A DNA stretch of 64,000 bases from Prosapia bicincta (Eukaryota > Arthropoda > Insecta > Hemiptera > Cercopidae), in the NCBI GenBank assembly GCA_036971475.1, contig JBAIZL010000008.1, forward strand, positions 30,810,219 through 30,874,218, read 5' to 3'. A model generated the notes under the pieces. The model was not told the DNA's origin, ran no database searches, and saw only the letters and a program-made list of their open reading frames with translations. Numbering within the stretch: position 1 is the first letter of the stretch; each line of letters begins with the position of its first letter. Below are positions 24,252 through 38,500 of this stretch, piece by piece. A program made the position numbers and the translations under genes.

Positions 24252-27200
24252 CCATTAACTACAATTCATGCATTTTTTTTACAGCAAATATATGACAATT
24301 ACCATAGCTCCTATAATACTTATTATAGATCAATTCTAAGTGCACAATGCGAATCTATGGTCGATTCTGCGTTTATTATGCCTTTTAAATGAGAAATCCA
24401 TTTTTTGTAGAAATCGCAAAATCCATGAACTATAATTCATGCATTTGTTTTAGAGCAAATATATGTCAATTGCCATAGCCCCTATAATACTTATTATAGA
24501 TCAATTATAAGTGCACAATGCCAATCTATGGTCGATTCTGCGTTTTTTATGCCTTTTAAATGAGAAATCCATTTTTTGTAGAAATCACAAAATCCATGAA
24601 CTATAATTCATGCATTTTTTTTAGAGCAAATATATGACAATTACGATAGCTCCTATAATACTTATTATAGAACAATTCTAAGTGCACAATGCGAATCTAT
24701 GGTCGATTCTGCGTTTATTATGCCCTTTAAATTAGAAATCCATTTGTTGTAGAAATCGCAAAATCCATGAACTATAATTCATGCATTTTTTTTAGAGCAA
24801 ATATATGACAATTGCCATAGCTCCTATAATACTTATTATAGATCAATTCTAAGTGCACAATGCGAATCTTTGGTCGATTCTGCGTTTATTATGCCTTTTA
24901 AATGAGAAATCCATTTTTTGTAGAAATCGCAAAATCCATGAACTATAATTCATGCATTTTTTTTAGAGCAAATATATGACAATTGCGATAGCTCCTATAA
25001 TACTTATTATAGATCAATTCTAAGTGCACAATGCGAATCTATGGCCGATTCTGCGTTTATTATCCCTTTTAAATGAAAAATCCATTTTTTGTAGAAATCG
25101 CAAAACCCATGAACTATAATTCATGCATTTTTTTAGAGCAAATATATGACAATTGCGATAGCTCCTATAATACTTATTATAGATCAATTCTAAGTGCACA
25201 ATGAGAATCTATGGTCGATTCTGCGTTTATTATGCCTTTTAAATGAGAAATCCATTTTTTGTAGAAATCGCAAAATCCATGAACTATAATTTATGCATTT
25301 TTTTTAGAGCAAATATATGACAATTGCGATAGCTCCTATAATACTTATTATAGATCAATTCTAAGTGCACAATGCGAATCTATGGTCGATTCTGCGTTTA
25401 TTATGCCTTTTAAATGAGAGATCTATTTTTTGAAGAAATCGCAATATCCATGAACTATAATTCATGCATTTGTTTTACAGCAAATATATGACAATTGCGA
25501 TAGCTCCTATAGTAGTTATTATAGATCAATTCTAAGTGCACAATGCGAATCTATGGTCGATTCTGCGTTTATTATGCCTTTTAAATGAGAAATCCATTTT
25601 TTGTAGAAATCGCAAAATCCATTAACTATAATTCATGGATTTTTTTTAGAGCAAATATATGACAATGGCGATAGCTCCTATAATACTTATTATAGATCAA
25701 TTCTAAGTGCACAATGCGAATCTATGGTCGATTCTGCGTTTATTATGCCTTTTAAATGAGAAATCCATTTTTTGTAGAAATCGCAAAATCCATGAACTAT
25801 AATTCATGCATTTGTTTTAGAGCAAATATATGTCAATTGCCATAGCCCCTATAATACTTATTATAGATCAATTCTAAGTGCACAATGCGAATCTATGGTC
25901 GATTCTGCGTTTATTATGCCTTTTAAATGAGAAATCCATTTTTTGTAGAAATCGCAAAATCCATGAACTATAATTCATGCATTTTTTTAGAGCAAATATA
26001 TGACAATTGCGATAGCTCCTATAATACTTATTATAGATCATCTCTAAGTGCACAATGCGAATCTATGGTCGATTCTGCGTTTATTATGCCTTTTAAATGA
26101 GAAATCCATTTTTTGTAGAAGTCGCAAAATCCATGAACTATAATTCATGCATTTTTTTTAGAGCAAATATATGACAATTGCGATAGCTCCTATAATAGTT
26201 ATTATAGATCAATTCTAAGTGCGCAATGCGAATCTATGGTCGATTCTGCGTTTATTATGCCTTTTAAATGAGAAATCCATTTTTTGTAGAAATCACAAAA
26301 TCCATGAACTATAATTCATGCATTTGTTTTAGAGCAAATATATGTCAATTGCCATAGCCCCTATAATACTTATTATAGATCAATTATAAGTGCACAATGC
26401 CAATCTATGGTCGATTCTGCGTTTTTTATGCCTTTTAAATGAGAAATCCATTTTTTGTAGAAATCACAAAATCCATGAACTATAATTCATGCATTTTTTT
26501 TAGAGCAAATATATGACAATTACGATAGCTCCTATAATACTTATTATAGAACAATTCTAAGTGCACAATGCGAATCTATGGTCGATTCTGCGTTTATTAT
26601 GCCCTTTAAATTAGAAATCCATTTGTTGTAGAAATCGCAAAATCCATTAACTATAATTCATGCATTTTTTTTACAGCAAATATATGACAATTACCATAGC
26701 TCCTATAATACTTATTATAGATCAATTCTAAGTGCACAATGCGAATCTATGGTCGATTCTGCGTTTATTATGCCTTTTAAATGAGAAATCCATTTTTTGT
26801 AGAAATCGCAAAATCCATGAACTATAATTCATGCATTTGTTTTAGAGCAAATATATGTCAATTGCCATAGCCCCTATAATACTTATTATAGATCAATTAT
26901 AAGTGCACAATGCCAATCTATGGTCGATTCTGCGTTTTTTATGCCTTTTAAATGAGAAATCCATTTTTTGTAGAAATCACAAAATCCATGAACTATAATT
27001 CATGCATTTTTTTTAGAGCAAATATATGACAATTACGATAGCTCCTATAATACTTATTATAGAACAATTCTAAGTGCACAATGCGAATCTATGGTCGATT
27101 CTGCGTTTATTATGCCCTTTAAATTAGAAATCCATTTGTTGTAGAAATCGCAAAATCCATGAACTATAATTCATGCATTTTTTTTAGAGCAAATATATGA

Positions 27201-29036
27201 CAATTGCCATAGCTCCTAAAATACTTATTATAGATCAATTCTAAGTGCACAATGCGAATCTTTGGTCGATTCTGCGTTTATTATGCCTTTTAAATGAGAA
27301 ATCCATTTTTTGTAGAAATCGCAAAATCCATGAACTATAATTCATGCATTTTTTTTAGAGCAAATATATGACAATTGCGATAGCTCCTATAATACTTATT
27401 ATAGATCAATTCTAAGTGCACAATGCGAATCTATGGCCGATTCTGCGTTTATTATCCCTTTTAAATGAGAAATCCATTTTTTGTAGAAATCGCAAAATCC
27501 ATGAACTATAATTCATGCATTTTTTTAGAGCAAATATATGACAATTGCGATAGCTCCTATAATACTTATTATAGATCAATTCTAAGTGCACAATGAGAAT
27601 CTATGGTCGATTCTGCGTTTATTATGCCTTTTAAATGAGAAATCCATTTTTTGTAGAAATCGCAAAATCCATGACCTATAATTTATGCATTTTTTTTAGA
27701 GCAAATATATGACAATTGCGATAGCTCCTATAATACTTATTATAGATCAATTCTAAGTGCACAATGCGAATCTATGGTCGATTCTGCGTTTATTATGCCT
27801 TTTAAATGAGAGATCTATTTTTTGAAGAAATCGCAATATCCATGAACTATAATTCATGCATTTGTTTTACAGCAAATATATGACAATTGCGATAGCTCCT
27901 ATAGTAGTTATTATAGATCAATTCTAAGTGCACAATGCGAATCTATGGTCGATTCTGCGTTTATTATGCCTTTTAAATGAGAAATCCATTTTTTGTAGAA
28001 ATCGCAAAATCCATTAACTATAATTCACGGATTTTTTTTAGAGCAAATATATGACAATGGCGATAGCTCCTATAATACTTATTATAGATCAATTCTAAGT
28101 GCACAATGCGAATCTATGGTCGATTCTGCGTTTATTATGCCTTTTAAATGAGAAATCCATTTTTTGTAGAAATCGCAAAATCCATGAACTATAATTCATG
28201 CATTTGTTTTAGAGCAAATATATGTCAATTGCCATAGCCCCTATAATACTTATTATAGATCAATTCTAAGTGCACAATGCGAATCTATGGTCGATTCTGC
28301 GTTTATTATGCCTTTTAAATGAGAAATCCATTTTTTGTAGAAATCGCAAAATCCATGAACTATAATTCATGCATTTTTTTAGAGCAAATATATGACAATT
28401 GCGATAGCTCCTATAATACTTATTATAGATCATCTCTAAGTGCACAATGCGAATCTATGGTCGATTCTGCGTTTATTATGCATTTTAAATGAGAAATCCA
28501 TTTTTTGTAGAAATCGCAAAATCCATGAACTATAATTCATGCATTTTTTTTAGAGCAAATATATGACAATTGCGATAGCTCCTATAATAGTTATTATAGA
28601 TCAATTCTAAGTGCGCAATGCGAATCTATGGTCGATTCTGCGTTTATTATGCCTTTTAAATGAGAAATCCATTTTTTGTAGAAATCACAAAATCCATGAA
28701 CTATAATTCATGCATTTGTTTTAGAGCAAATATATGTCAATTGCCATAGCCCCTATATTACTTATTATAGATCAATTATAAGTGCACAATGCCAATCTAT
28801 GGTCGATTCTGCGTTTTTTATGCCTTTTAAATGAGAAATCCATTTTTTGTAGAAATCACAAAATCCATGAACTATAATTCATGCATTTTTTTTAGAGCAA
28901 ATATATGACAATTACGATAGCTCCTATAATACTTATTATAGAACAATTCTAAGTGCACAATGCGAATCTATGGTCGATTCTGCGTTTATTATGCCCTTTA
29001 AATTAGAAATCCATTTGTTGTAGAAATCGCAAAATC
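24252..29036 (+). repeat. Adjacent 14-mer duplication (2 x 2392 bp)
   Basis: Copies about 24252-26643 and 26644-29036 match monomer by monomer. Markers in order are CCATTAACT with TTTACAGC and ATTACCATAG, GTCAATTGCCATAGCCCC (24465/26857), TTAGAAATCCATTTGTTG, TCTTTGGTCG, ATGGCCGATT, ATGAGAATC, GAGAGATCTATTTTTTGAAG, CATGGATTT against CACGGATTT (25634/28026), GTCAATTGCCATAGCCCC (25832/28224), ATCATCTC, AGTGCGCAATG and GTCAATTGCCATAGCCCC (26344/28736). I saw only a few differences, such as TACAATTC against TATAATTC, AAAACCC against AAAATCC, and GTCGCAAAA against ATCGCAAAA. This is one of the youngest duplications in the window. Confidence 0.9.
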
Positions 29037-29479
29037 CATGAACTATAATTCATGCATTTTTTTTAGAGCAAATATATGACAATTGCCATAGCTCCTATAA
29101 TACTTATTATAGATCAATTCTAAGTGCACAATGCGAATCTTTGGTCGATTCTGCGTTTTTTATGCCTTTTAAATGAGAAATCCATTTTTTGTAGAAATCG
29201 CAAAATCCATGAACTATAATTCATGCATTTTTTTTAGAGCAAATATATGACAATTGCGATAGCTCCTATAATACTTATTATAGATCAATTCTAAGTGCAC
29301 AATGCGAATCTATGGCCGATTCTGCGTTTATTATCCCTTTTAAATGAGAAATCCATTTTTTGTAGAAATCGCAAAATCCATGAACTATAAATCATGCATT
29401 TTTTTAGAGCAAATATATGACAATTGCGATAGCTCCTATAATACTTATTATAGATCAATTCTAAGTGCACAATGAGAAT

Positions 29480-32400
29480 CTATGGTCGATTCTGCGTTTA
29501 TTATGCCTTTTAAATGAGAAATCCTTTTTTTGTAGAAATCGCAAAATCCATGAACTATAACTCATGCATTTTTTTTAGAGCAAATATATGACAATTGCGA
29601 TAGCTCCTATAATACTTATTATAGATCAATTCTAAGTGCACAATGCGAATCTATGGTCGATTCTGCGTTTATTATGCCTTTTAAATGAGAAATCCATTTT
29701 TTGTAGAAATCGCAAAATCCATGAACTATAATTCATGCATTTTTTTTAGAGCAAATATATGACAATTGCGATAGCTCCTATAATACTTATTATAGATCAT
29801 CTCTAAGTGCACAATGCGAATCTATGGTCGATTCTGCGTTTATTATGCCTTTTAAATGAGAAATCCATTTTTTGTAGAAATCGCAAAATCCATGAACTAT
29901 AATTCATGCATTTTTTTTAGAGCAAATATATGACAATTGCTATAGCTCCTATAATAGTTATTATAGATCAATTCTAAGTGCGCAATGCGAATCTATGGTC
30001 GATTCTGCGTTTATTATGCCTTTTAAATGAGAAATCCATTTTTTGTAGAAATCGCAAAATCCATGAACTATAATTTATGCATTATTTTTAGAGCAAATAT
30101 ATGACAATTGCGATAGCTCCTATAATACTTATTATAGATCAATTCTAAGTGCACAATGCGAATCTATGGTCGATTCTGCGTTTATTATCCCTTTTAAATG
30201 AGAAATCCATTTTTTGTAGAAATCGCAAAATCCATTAACTATAATTCATGCATTTTTTTTAGAGCAAATATATGACAATGGCGATAGCTCCTATAATACT
30301 TATTATAGATCAATTCTAAGTGCACAATGCGAATCTATGGTCGATTCTGCGTTTATTATCCCTTTTAAATGAGAAATCCATTTTTTGTAGAAATCGCAAA
30401 ATCCATTACTATAATTCATGCATTTTTTTTAGAGCAAATATATGACAATGGCGATAGCTCCTATAATACTTTATATAGATCAATTCTAAGTGCACAATGC
30501 GAATCTATGGTCGATTCTGCGTTTATTATGCCTTTTAAATGAGAAATCCATTTTTTGTAGAAATCGCAAAATCCATGAACTATAATTCATGCATTTGTTT
30601 TAGAGCAAATATATGTCAATTGCCATAGCCCCTATAATACTTATTATAGATCAATTATAAGTGCACAATGCCAATCTATGGTCGATTCTGCGTTTTTTAT
30701 GCCTTTTAAATGAGAAATCCATTTTTTGTAGAAATCACAAAATCCATGAACTATAATTCATGCATTTTTTTAGAGCAAATATATGACAATTACGATAGCT
30801 CCTATAATACTTATTATAGAACAATTCTAAGTGCACAATGCGAATCTATGGTCGATTCTGCGTTTATTATGCCCTTTAAATTAGAAATCCATTTGTTGTA
30901 GAAATCGCAAAATCCATGAACTATAATTCATGCATTTTTTTTAGAGCAAATATATGACAATTGCCATAGCTCCTATAATACTTATTATAGATCAATTCTA
31001 AGTGCACAATGCGAATCTTTGGTCGATTCTGCGTTTATTATGCCTTTTAAATGAAAAATCCATTTTTTGTAGAAATCGCAAAATCCATGAACTATAATTC
31101 ATGCATTTTTTTAGAGCAAATATATGACAATTGCGATAGCTCCTACAATAGTTATTATAGTTCAATTCTAAATGCACAATGCGAATCTATGGTCGATTCT
31201 GCGTTTATTATGCCTTTTAAATGAGAAATCCATTTTTTGTAGAAATCGAAAAATCCATGAACTATAATTCATGCATTTTTTTTAGAGCAAATATATGACA
31301 ATTGCGATAGCTCCTATAATACTTATTATAGATCAATTCTAAGTGCACAATGCGAATCTATGGCCGATTCTGCGTTTATTATCCCTTTTAAATGAGAAAT
31401 CCATTTTGTGTAGAAATCGCAAAATCCATGAACTATAATTCATGCATTTTTTTAGAGCAAATATATGACAATTGCGATAGCTCCTATAATACTTATTATA
31501 GATCAATTCTAAGTGCACAATGAGAATCTATGGTCGATTCTGCGTTTATTATGCCTTTTAAATGAGAAATCCTTTTTTTGTAGAAATCGCAAAATCCATG
31601 AACTATAACTCATGAATTTTTTTTAGAGCAAATATATGACAATTGCGATAGCTCCTATAATAATTATTATAGATCAATTCTAAGTGCACAATGCGAATCT
31701 ATGGTCGATTCTGCGTTTATTATGCCTTTTAAATGAGAGATCTATTTTTTGAAGAAATCGCAATATCCATGAACTATAATTCATGCATTTGTTTTACAGC
31801 AAATATATGACAATTGCGATAGCTCCTATAGTAGTTATTATAGATCAATTCTAAGTGCACAATGCGAATCTATGGTCGATTCTGCGTTTATTATGCCTTT
31901 TAAATGAGAAATCCATTTTTTGTAGAAATCGCAAAATCCATTAACTATAATTCATGCATTTTTTTTACAGCAAATATATGACAATCACCATAGCTCCTAT
32001 AATACTTATTATAGATCAATTCTAAGTGCACAATGCGAATCTATGGTCGATTCTGCGTTTATTATGCCTTTTAAATGAGAAATCCATTTTTTGTAGAAAT
32101 CGCAAAATCCATGAACTATAATTCATGCATTTGTTTTAGAGCAAATATATGTCAATTGCCATAGCCCCTATAATACTTATTATAGATCAATTATAAGTGC
32201 ACAATGCCAATCTATGGTCGATTCTGCGTTTTTTATGCCTTTTAAATGAGAAATCCATTTTTTGTAGAAATCACAAAATCCATGAACTATAATTCATGCA
32301 TTTTTTTTAGAGCAAATATATGACAATTACGATAGCTCCTATAATACTTATTATAGAACAATTCTAAGTGCACAATGCGAATCTATGGTCGATTCTGCGT

Positions 32401-35176
32401 TTATTATGCCCTTTAAATTAGAAATCCATTTGTTGTAGAAATCGCAAAATCCATGAACTATAATTCATGCATTTTTTTTAGAGCAAATATATGACAATTG
32501 CCATAGCTCCTATAATACTTATTATAGATCAATTCTAAGTGCACAATGCGAATCTTTGGTCGATTCTGCGTTTATTATGCCTTTTAAATGAGAAATCCAT
32601 TTTTTGTAGAAATCGCAAAATCCATGAACTATAATTCATGCATTTTTTTTAGAGCAAATATATGACAATTGCGATAGCTCCTATAATACTTATTATAGAT
32701 CAATTCTAAGTGCACAATGCGAATCTATGGCCGATTCTGCGTTTATTATGCCTTTTAAATGAGAAATCCTTTTTTTGTAGAAATCGCAAAATCCATGAAC
32801 TATAACTCATGCATTTTTTTTAGAGCAAATATATGACAATTGCGATAGCTCCTATAATACTTATTATAGATCAATTCTAAGTGCACAATGCGAATCTATG
32901 GTCGATTCTGCGTTTATTATGCCTTTTAAATGAGAAATCCATTTTTTGTAGAAATCGCAAAATCCATGAACTATAATTCATGCATTTTTTTTAGAGCAAA
33001 TATATGACAATTGCGATAGCTCCTATAATACTTATTATAGATCATCTCTAAGTGCACAATGCGAATCTATGGTCGATTCTGCGTTTATTATGCCTTTTAA
33101 ATGAGAAATCCATTTTTTGTAGAAATCGCAAAATCCATGAACTATAATTCATGCATTTTTTTTAGAGCAAATATATGACAATTGCGATAGCTCCTATAAT
33201 AGTTATTATAGATCAATTCTAAGTGCGCAATGCGAATCTATGGTCGATTCTGCGTTTATTATGCCTTTTAAATGAGAAATCCATTTTTTGTAGAAATCGC
33301 AAAATCCATGAACTATAATTTATGCATTATTTTTAGAGCAAATATATGACAATTGCGATAGCTCCTATAATACTTATTATAGATCAATTCTAAGTGCACA
33401 ATGCGAATCTATGGTCGATTCTGCGTTTATTATCCCTTTTAAATGAGAAATCCATTTTTTGTAGAAATCGCAAAATCCATTAACTATAATTCATGCATTT
33501 TTTTTAGAGCAAATATATGACAATGGCGATAGCTCCTATAATACTTATTATAGATCAATTCTAAGTGCACAATGCGAATCTATGGTCGATTCTGCGTTTA
33601 TTATCCCTTTTAAATGAGAAATCTATTTTTTGTAGAAATCGCAAAATCCATTAACAATAATTCATGCATTTTTTTTAGAGCAAATATATGACAATGGCGA
33701 TAGCTCCTATAATACTTATTATAGATCAATTCTAAGTGCACAATGCGAATCTATGGTCGATTCTGCGTTTATTATGCCTTTTAAATGAGAAATCCATTTT
33801 TTGTAGAAATCGCAAAATCCATGAACTATAATTCATGCATTTGTTTTAGAGCAAATATATGTCAATTGCCATAGCCCCTATAATACTTATTATAGATCAA
33901 TTATAAGTGCACAATGCCAATCTATGGTCGATTCTGCGTTTTTTATGCCTTTTAAATGAGAAATCCATTTTTTGTAGAAATCACAAAATCCATGAACTAT
34001 AATTCATGCATTTTTTTAGAGCAAATATATGACAATTACGATAGCTCCTATAATACCTATTATAGAACAATTCTAAGTGCACAATGCGAATCTATGGTCG
34101 ATTCTGCGTTTATTATGCCCTTTAAATTAGAAATCCATTTGTTGTAGAAATCGCAAAATCCATGAACTATAATTCATGCATTTTTTTTAGAGCAAATATA
34201 TGACAATTGCCATAGCTCCTATAATACTTATTATAGATCAATTCTAAGTGCACAATGCGAATCTTTGGTCGATTCTGCGTTTATTATGCCTTTTAAATGA
34301 GAAATCCATTTTTTGTAGAAATCGCAAAATCCATGAACTATAATTCATGCATTTTTTTAGAGCAAATATATGACAATTGCGATAGCTCCTACAATAGTTA
34401 TTATAGTTCAATTCTAAATGCACAATGCGAATCTATGGTCGATTCTGCGTTTATTATGCCTTTTAAATGAGAAATCCATTTTTTGTAGAAATCGAAAAAT
34501 CCATGAACTATAATTCATGCATTTTTTTTAGAGCAAATATATGACAATTGCGATAGCTCCTATAATACTTATTATAGATCAATTCTAAGTGCACAATGCG
34601 AATCTATGGCCGATTCTGCGTTTATTATCCCTTTTAAATGAGAAATCCATTTTTTGTAGAAATCGCAAAATCCATGAACTATAATTCATGCATTTTTTTA
34701 GAGCAAATATATGACAATTGCGATAGCTCCTATAATACTTATTATAGATCAATTCTAAGTGCACAATGAGAATCTATGGTCGATTCTGCGTTTATTATGC
34801 CTTTTAAATGAGAAATCCTTTTTTTGTAGAAATCGCAAAATCCATGAACTATAACTCATGCATTTTTTTTAGAGCAAATATATGACAATTGCGATAGCTC
34901 CTATAATAATTATTATAGATCAATTCTAAGTGCACAATGCGAATCTATGGTCGATTCTGCGTTTATTATGCCTTTTAAATGAGAGATCTATTTTTTGAAG
35001 AAATCGCAATATCCATGAACTATAATTCATGCATTTGTTTTACAGCAAATATATGACAATTGCGATAGCTCCTACAGTAGTTATTATAGATCAATTCTAA
35101 GTGCACAATGCGAATCTATGGTCGATTCTGCGTTTATTATGCCTTTTAAATGAGAAATCCATTTTTTGTAGAAATC
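29480..35176 (+). repeat. Adjacent 19-mer duplication (3246-bp period)
   Basis: The segment about 29480-31930 recurs at about 32726-35176. Shared markers are CCTTTTTTTG with AACTCATGC, ATCATCTC, AGTGCGCAATG, GCATTATTTTTAGAGC (30079/33324), GACAATGGCG twice, GTCAATTGCCATAGCCCC (30615/33861), a seven-T tract, TTAGAAATCCATTTGTTG, TCTTTGGTCG, CTACAATAGTTATTATAGTTC with CTAAATGCAC, ATGGCCGATT, ATGAGAATC, AATAATTATTATAG and GAGAGATCTATTTTTTGAAG. The left copy continues to 32725 with a GTCAATTGCCATAGCCCC block. Small differences are CCATTACTAT against CCATTAACAAT and CTATAGTAG against CTACAGTAG. Confidence 0.88.
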
Positions 35177-38100
35177 GCAAAATCCATGAACTATAATTCA
35201 TGCATTTGTTTTAGAGCAAATATATGTCAATTGCCATAGCCCCTATAATACTTATTATAGATCAATTATAAGTGCACAATGCCAATCTATGGTCGAGTCT
35301 GCGTTTTTTATGCCTTTTAAATGAGAAATCCATTTTTTGTAGAAATCACAAAATCCATGAACTATAATTCATGCATTTTTTTTAGAGCAAATATATGACA
35401 ATTACGATAGCTCCTATAATACTTATTATAGAACAATTCTAAGTGCACAATGCGAATCTATGGTCGATTCTGCGTTTATTATGACCTTTAAATTAGAAAT
35501 CCATTTGTTGTAGAAATCGCAAAATCCATGAACTATAATTCATGCATTTTTTTTAGAGCAAATATATGACAATTGCCATAGCTCCTATAATACTTATTAT
35601 AGATCAATTCTAAGTGCACAATGCGAATCTTTGGTCGATTCTGCGTTTATTATGCCTTTTAAATGAGAAATCCATTTTTTGTAGAAATCGCAAATTCCAT
35701 GAACTATAATTCATGCATTTTTTTTAGAGCAAATATATGACAATTGCGATAGCTCCTATAATACTTATTATAGATCAATTCTAAGTGCACAATGCGAATC
35801 TATGGCCGATTCTGCGTTTATTATCCCTTTTAAATGAGAAATCCATTTTTTGTAGAAATCGCAAAATCCATGAACTATAATTCATGCATTTTTTTAGAGC
35901 AAATATATGACAATTGCGATAGCTCCTATAATACTTATTATAGATCAATTCTAAGTGCACAATGAGAATCTATGGTCGATTCTGCGTTTATTATGCCTTT
36001 TAAATGAGAAATCCTTTTTTTGTAGAAATCGCAAAATCCATGAACTATAACTCATGCATTTTTTTTAGAGCAAATATATGACAATTGCGATAGCTCCTAT
36101 AATAATTATTATAGATCAATTCTAAGTGCACAATGCGAATCTATGGTCGATTCTGCGTTTATTATGCCTTTTAAATGAGAAATCCATTTTTTGTAGAAAT
36201 CACAAAATCCATGAACTATAATTCATGCATTTTTTTTAGAGCCAATATATGACAATTGCCATAGCTCCTATAATAGTTATTATGGATCAATTCTAAGTGC
36301 ACAATGCGAATCTATGGTCGATTCTGCGTTTATTATGCGTTTTCAATGAGAAATACATTTTTTGTAGAAATCGCAAAATCCATGAACTATAATTCATGCA
36401 TTTTTTTTAGAGCAAATATATGACAATTGCGATAGCTCCTATAATACTTTCTATAGATCAATTCTAAGTGCACAATGCGAATCTATGGTCGATTCTGCGT
36501 TTATTATGCCTTTTAAATGAGAAATCCATTTTTTGTAGATATCGCAAAATCCATGAACTATAATTCATACATTTTTTTTAGAGCAAATATATGACAATTG
36601 CGATAGCTCCTATAATACTTATTATAGATCAATTCTAAGTGCACAATGCGAATCTATGGTCGATTTTGCGTTTATTATGCCTTTTAAATGAGAAATCCAT
36701 TTTTTGTAGAAATCGCAAAATCCATGAACTATAATTTATGCATTTTTTTTAGAGCAAATATATGACAATTGCGATAGCTCCTATAATACTTATTATAGAT
36801 CAATTCTAAGTGCACAATGCGAATCTATGGTCGATTCTGCGTTTATTATGCCTTTTAAATGAGAGATCTATTTATTGAAGAAATCGCAATATCCATGAAC
36901 TATAATTCATGCATTTGTTTTACAGCAAATATATGACAATTGCGATAGCTCCTATAGTAGTTATTATAGATCAATTCTAAGTGCACAATGCGAATCTATG
37001 GTCGATTCTGCGTTTATTATGCCTTTTAAATGAGAAATCCATTTTTTGTAGAAATCGCAAAATCCATGAACTATAATTCATGCATTTTTTTTAGAGCAAA
37101 TATATGACAATTGCGATAGCTCCTATAATACTTATTATAGATCAATTCTAAGTGTACAATGCGAATCTATGGTCGATTCTGCGTTTATTATGCCTTTTAA
37201 ATGAGAAATCCATTTTTTGTAGAAATCGCAAAATCTATGAACTATAATTCATGCATTTTTTTTAGAGCAAATATATGACAATTGCGATAGCTCCTATAAT
37301 ACTTATTATAGATCATCTCTAAGTGCACAATGCGAATCTATGGTCGATTCTGCGTTTATTATGCCTTTTAAATGAGAAATCCATTTTTTGTAGAAATCGC
37401 AAAATCCATGAACTATAATTCATGCATTTGTTTTAGAGCAAATATATGTCAATTGCCATAGCCCCTATAATACTTATTATAGATCAATTCTAAGTGCACA
37501 ATGCGAATCTATGGTCGATTCTGCGTTTATTATGCCTTTTAAATGAGAAATCCATTTTTTGTAGAAATCGCAAAATCCATGAACTATAATTCATGCATTT
37601 TTTTAGAGCAAATATATGACAATTGCGATAGCTCCTATAATACTTATTATAGATCATCTCTAAGTGCACAATGCGAATCTATGGTCGATTCTGCGTTTAT
37701 TATGCCTTTTAAATGATAAATCCATTTTTTGTAGAAATCGCAAAATCCATGAACTATAATTCATGCATTTTTTTTAGAGCAAATATATGACAATTGCGAT
37801 AGCTCCTATAATAGTTATTATAGATCAATTCTAAGTGCGCAATGCGAATCTATGGTCGATTCTGCGTTTATTATGCCTTTTAAATGAGAAATCCATTTTT
37901 TGTAGAAATCACAAAATCCATGAACTATAATTCATGCATTTGTTTTAGAGCAAATATATGACAATTGCCATAGCCCCTATAATACTTATTATAGATCTAT
38001 TATAAGTGCACAATGCCAATCTATGGTCGATTCTGCGTTTATTATGCCTTTTAAATGAGAAATCCTTTTTCTGTAGAAATCGCAAAATCCATGAACTATA

Positions 38101-38500
38101 ATTCATGCATTTGTTTTAGAGCAAATATATGACAATTGCGATAGCTCCTATACTATTTATTATACATCAATTCTAAGTGCACAATGCGAATCTATGGTCG
38201 ATTCTGCGTTTATTATGCTTTTTAAATGAGAGATCTATTTTTTGTAGAAATCGCAATATCCATGAACTATAATTCATGCATTTGTTTTACAGCAAATATA
38301 TGACAATTGCGATAGCTCCTATAGTAGTTATTATAGATCAATTCTAAGTGCACAATGCGAATCTATGGTCGATTCTGCGTTTATTATGCCTTTTAAATGA
38401 GAAATCCATTTTTTGTAGAAATCGCAAAATCCATGAACTATAATTCATGCATTTTTTTTAGAGCAAATATATGACAATTGCATAGCCCCTATAATACTTA
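35177..38500 (+). repeat. B1 right-end mosaic
   Basis: About 19 monomers stitched from blocks seen elsewhere. 35177-36180 repeats the GTCAATTGCC to AATAATTATTATAG series. 36180-36600 repeats the AGAGCCAATATATG, CAATGAGAAATAC, ACTTTCTATAG, GTAGATATCGC and TTCATACATT series of 10.4-10.8 kb and 18-19 kb. 36860-37900 returns to the GAGATCTATTTATTGAAG, TTTACAGC, ATCATCTC and GCGCAATG series. The last GAGAGATCTATTTTTTGTAG with GCAATATCC is near 38229. Confidence 0.72.

Larger units (their letters stand above)
10291..38500 (+). repeat. Domain B1: TTTATTATGCC monomer subfamily
   Basis: About 165 monomers with the tail TTTATTATGCCTTTTAAAT (or TATCCC, TATGAC) and GAGAAATCCATTTTTTG. Recurrent diagnostic variants are GCATTTGTTTTACAGC, ATCGCAATATCC with CTATAGTAGTTATTATAG, GAGAGATCTATTTTTTG, GACAATGGCG, GTCAATTGCCATAGCCCC, ATCATCTCTAAG, AGTGCGCAATG, ATGGCCGATT, ATGAGAATC and TTAGAAATCCATTTGTTG. 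These recur in fixed order with long periods of 12, 13, 14, 19 and 24 monomers, so the domain is a mosaic of higher-order repeats. The B1/B2 limit is gradual: the last B1 hallmarks are near 38229-38480 and the first B2 hallmark, AAGTTCACAATG with GCCTTTAAATG, is near 38690-38730. Confidence 0.88.
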
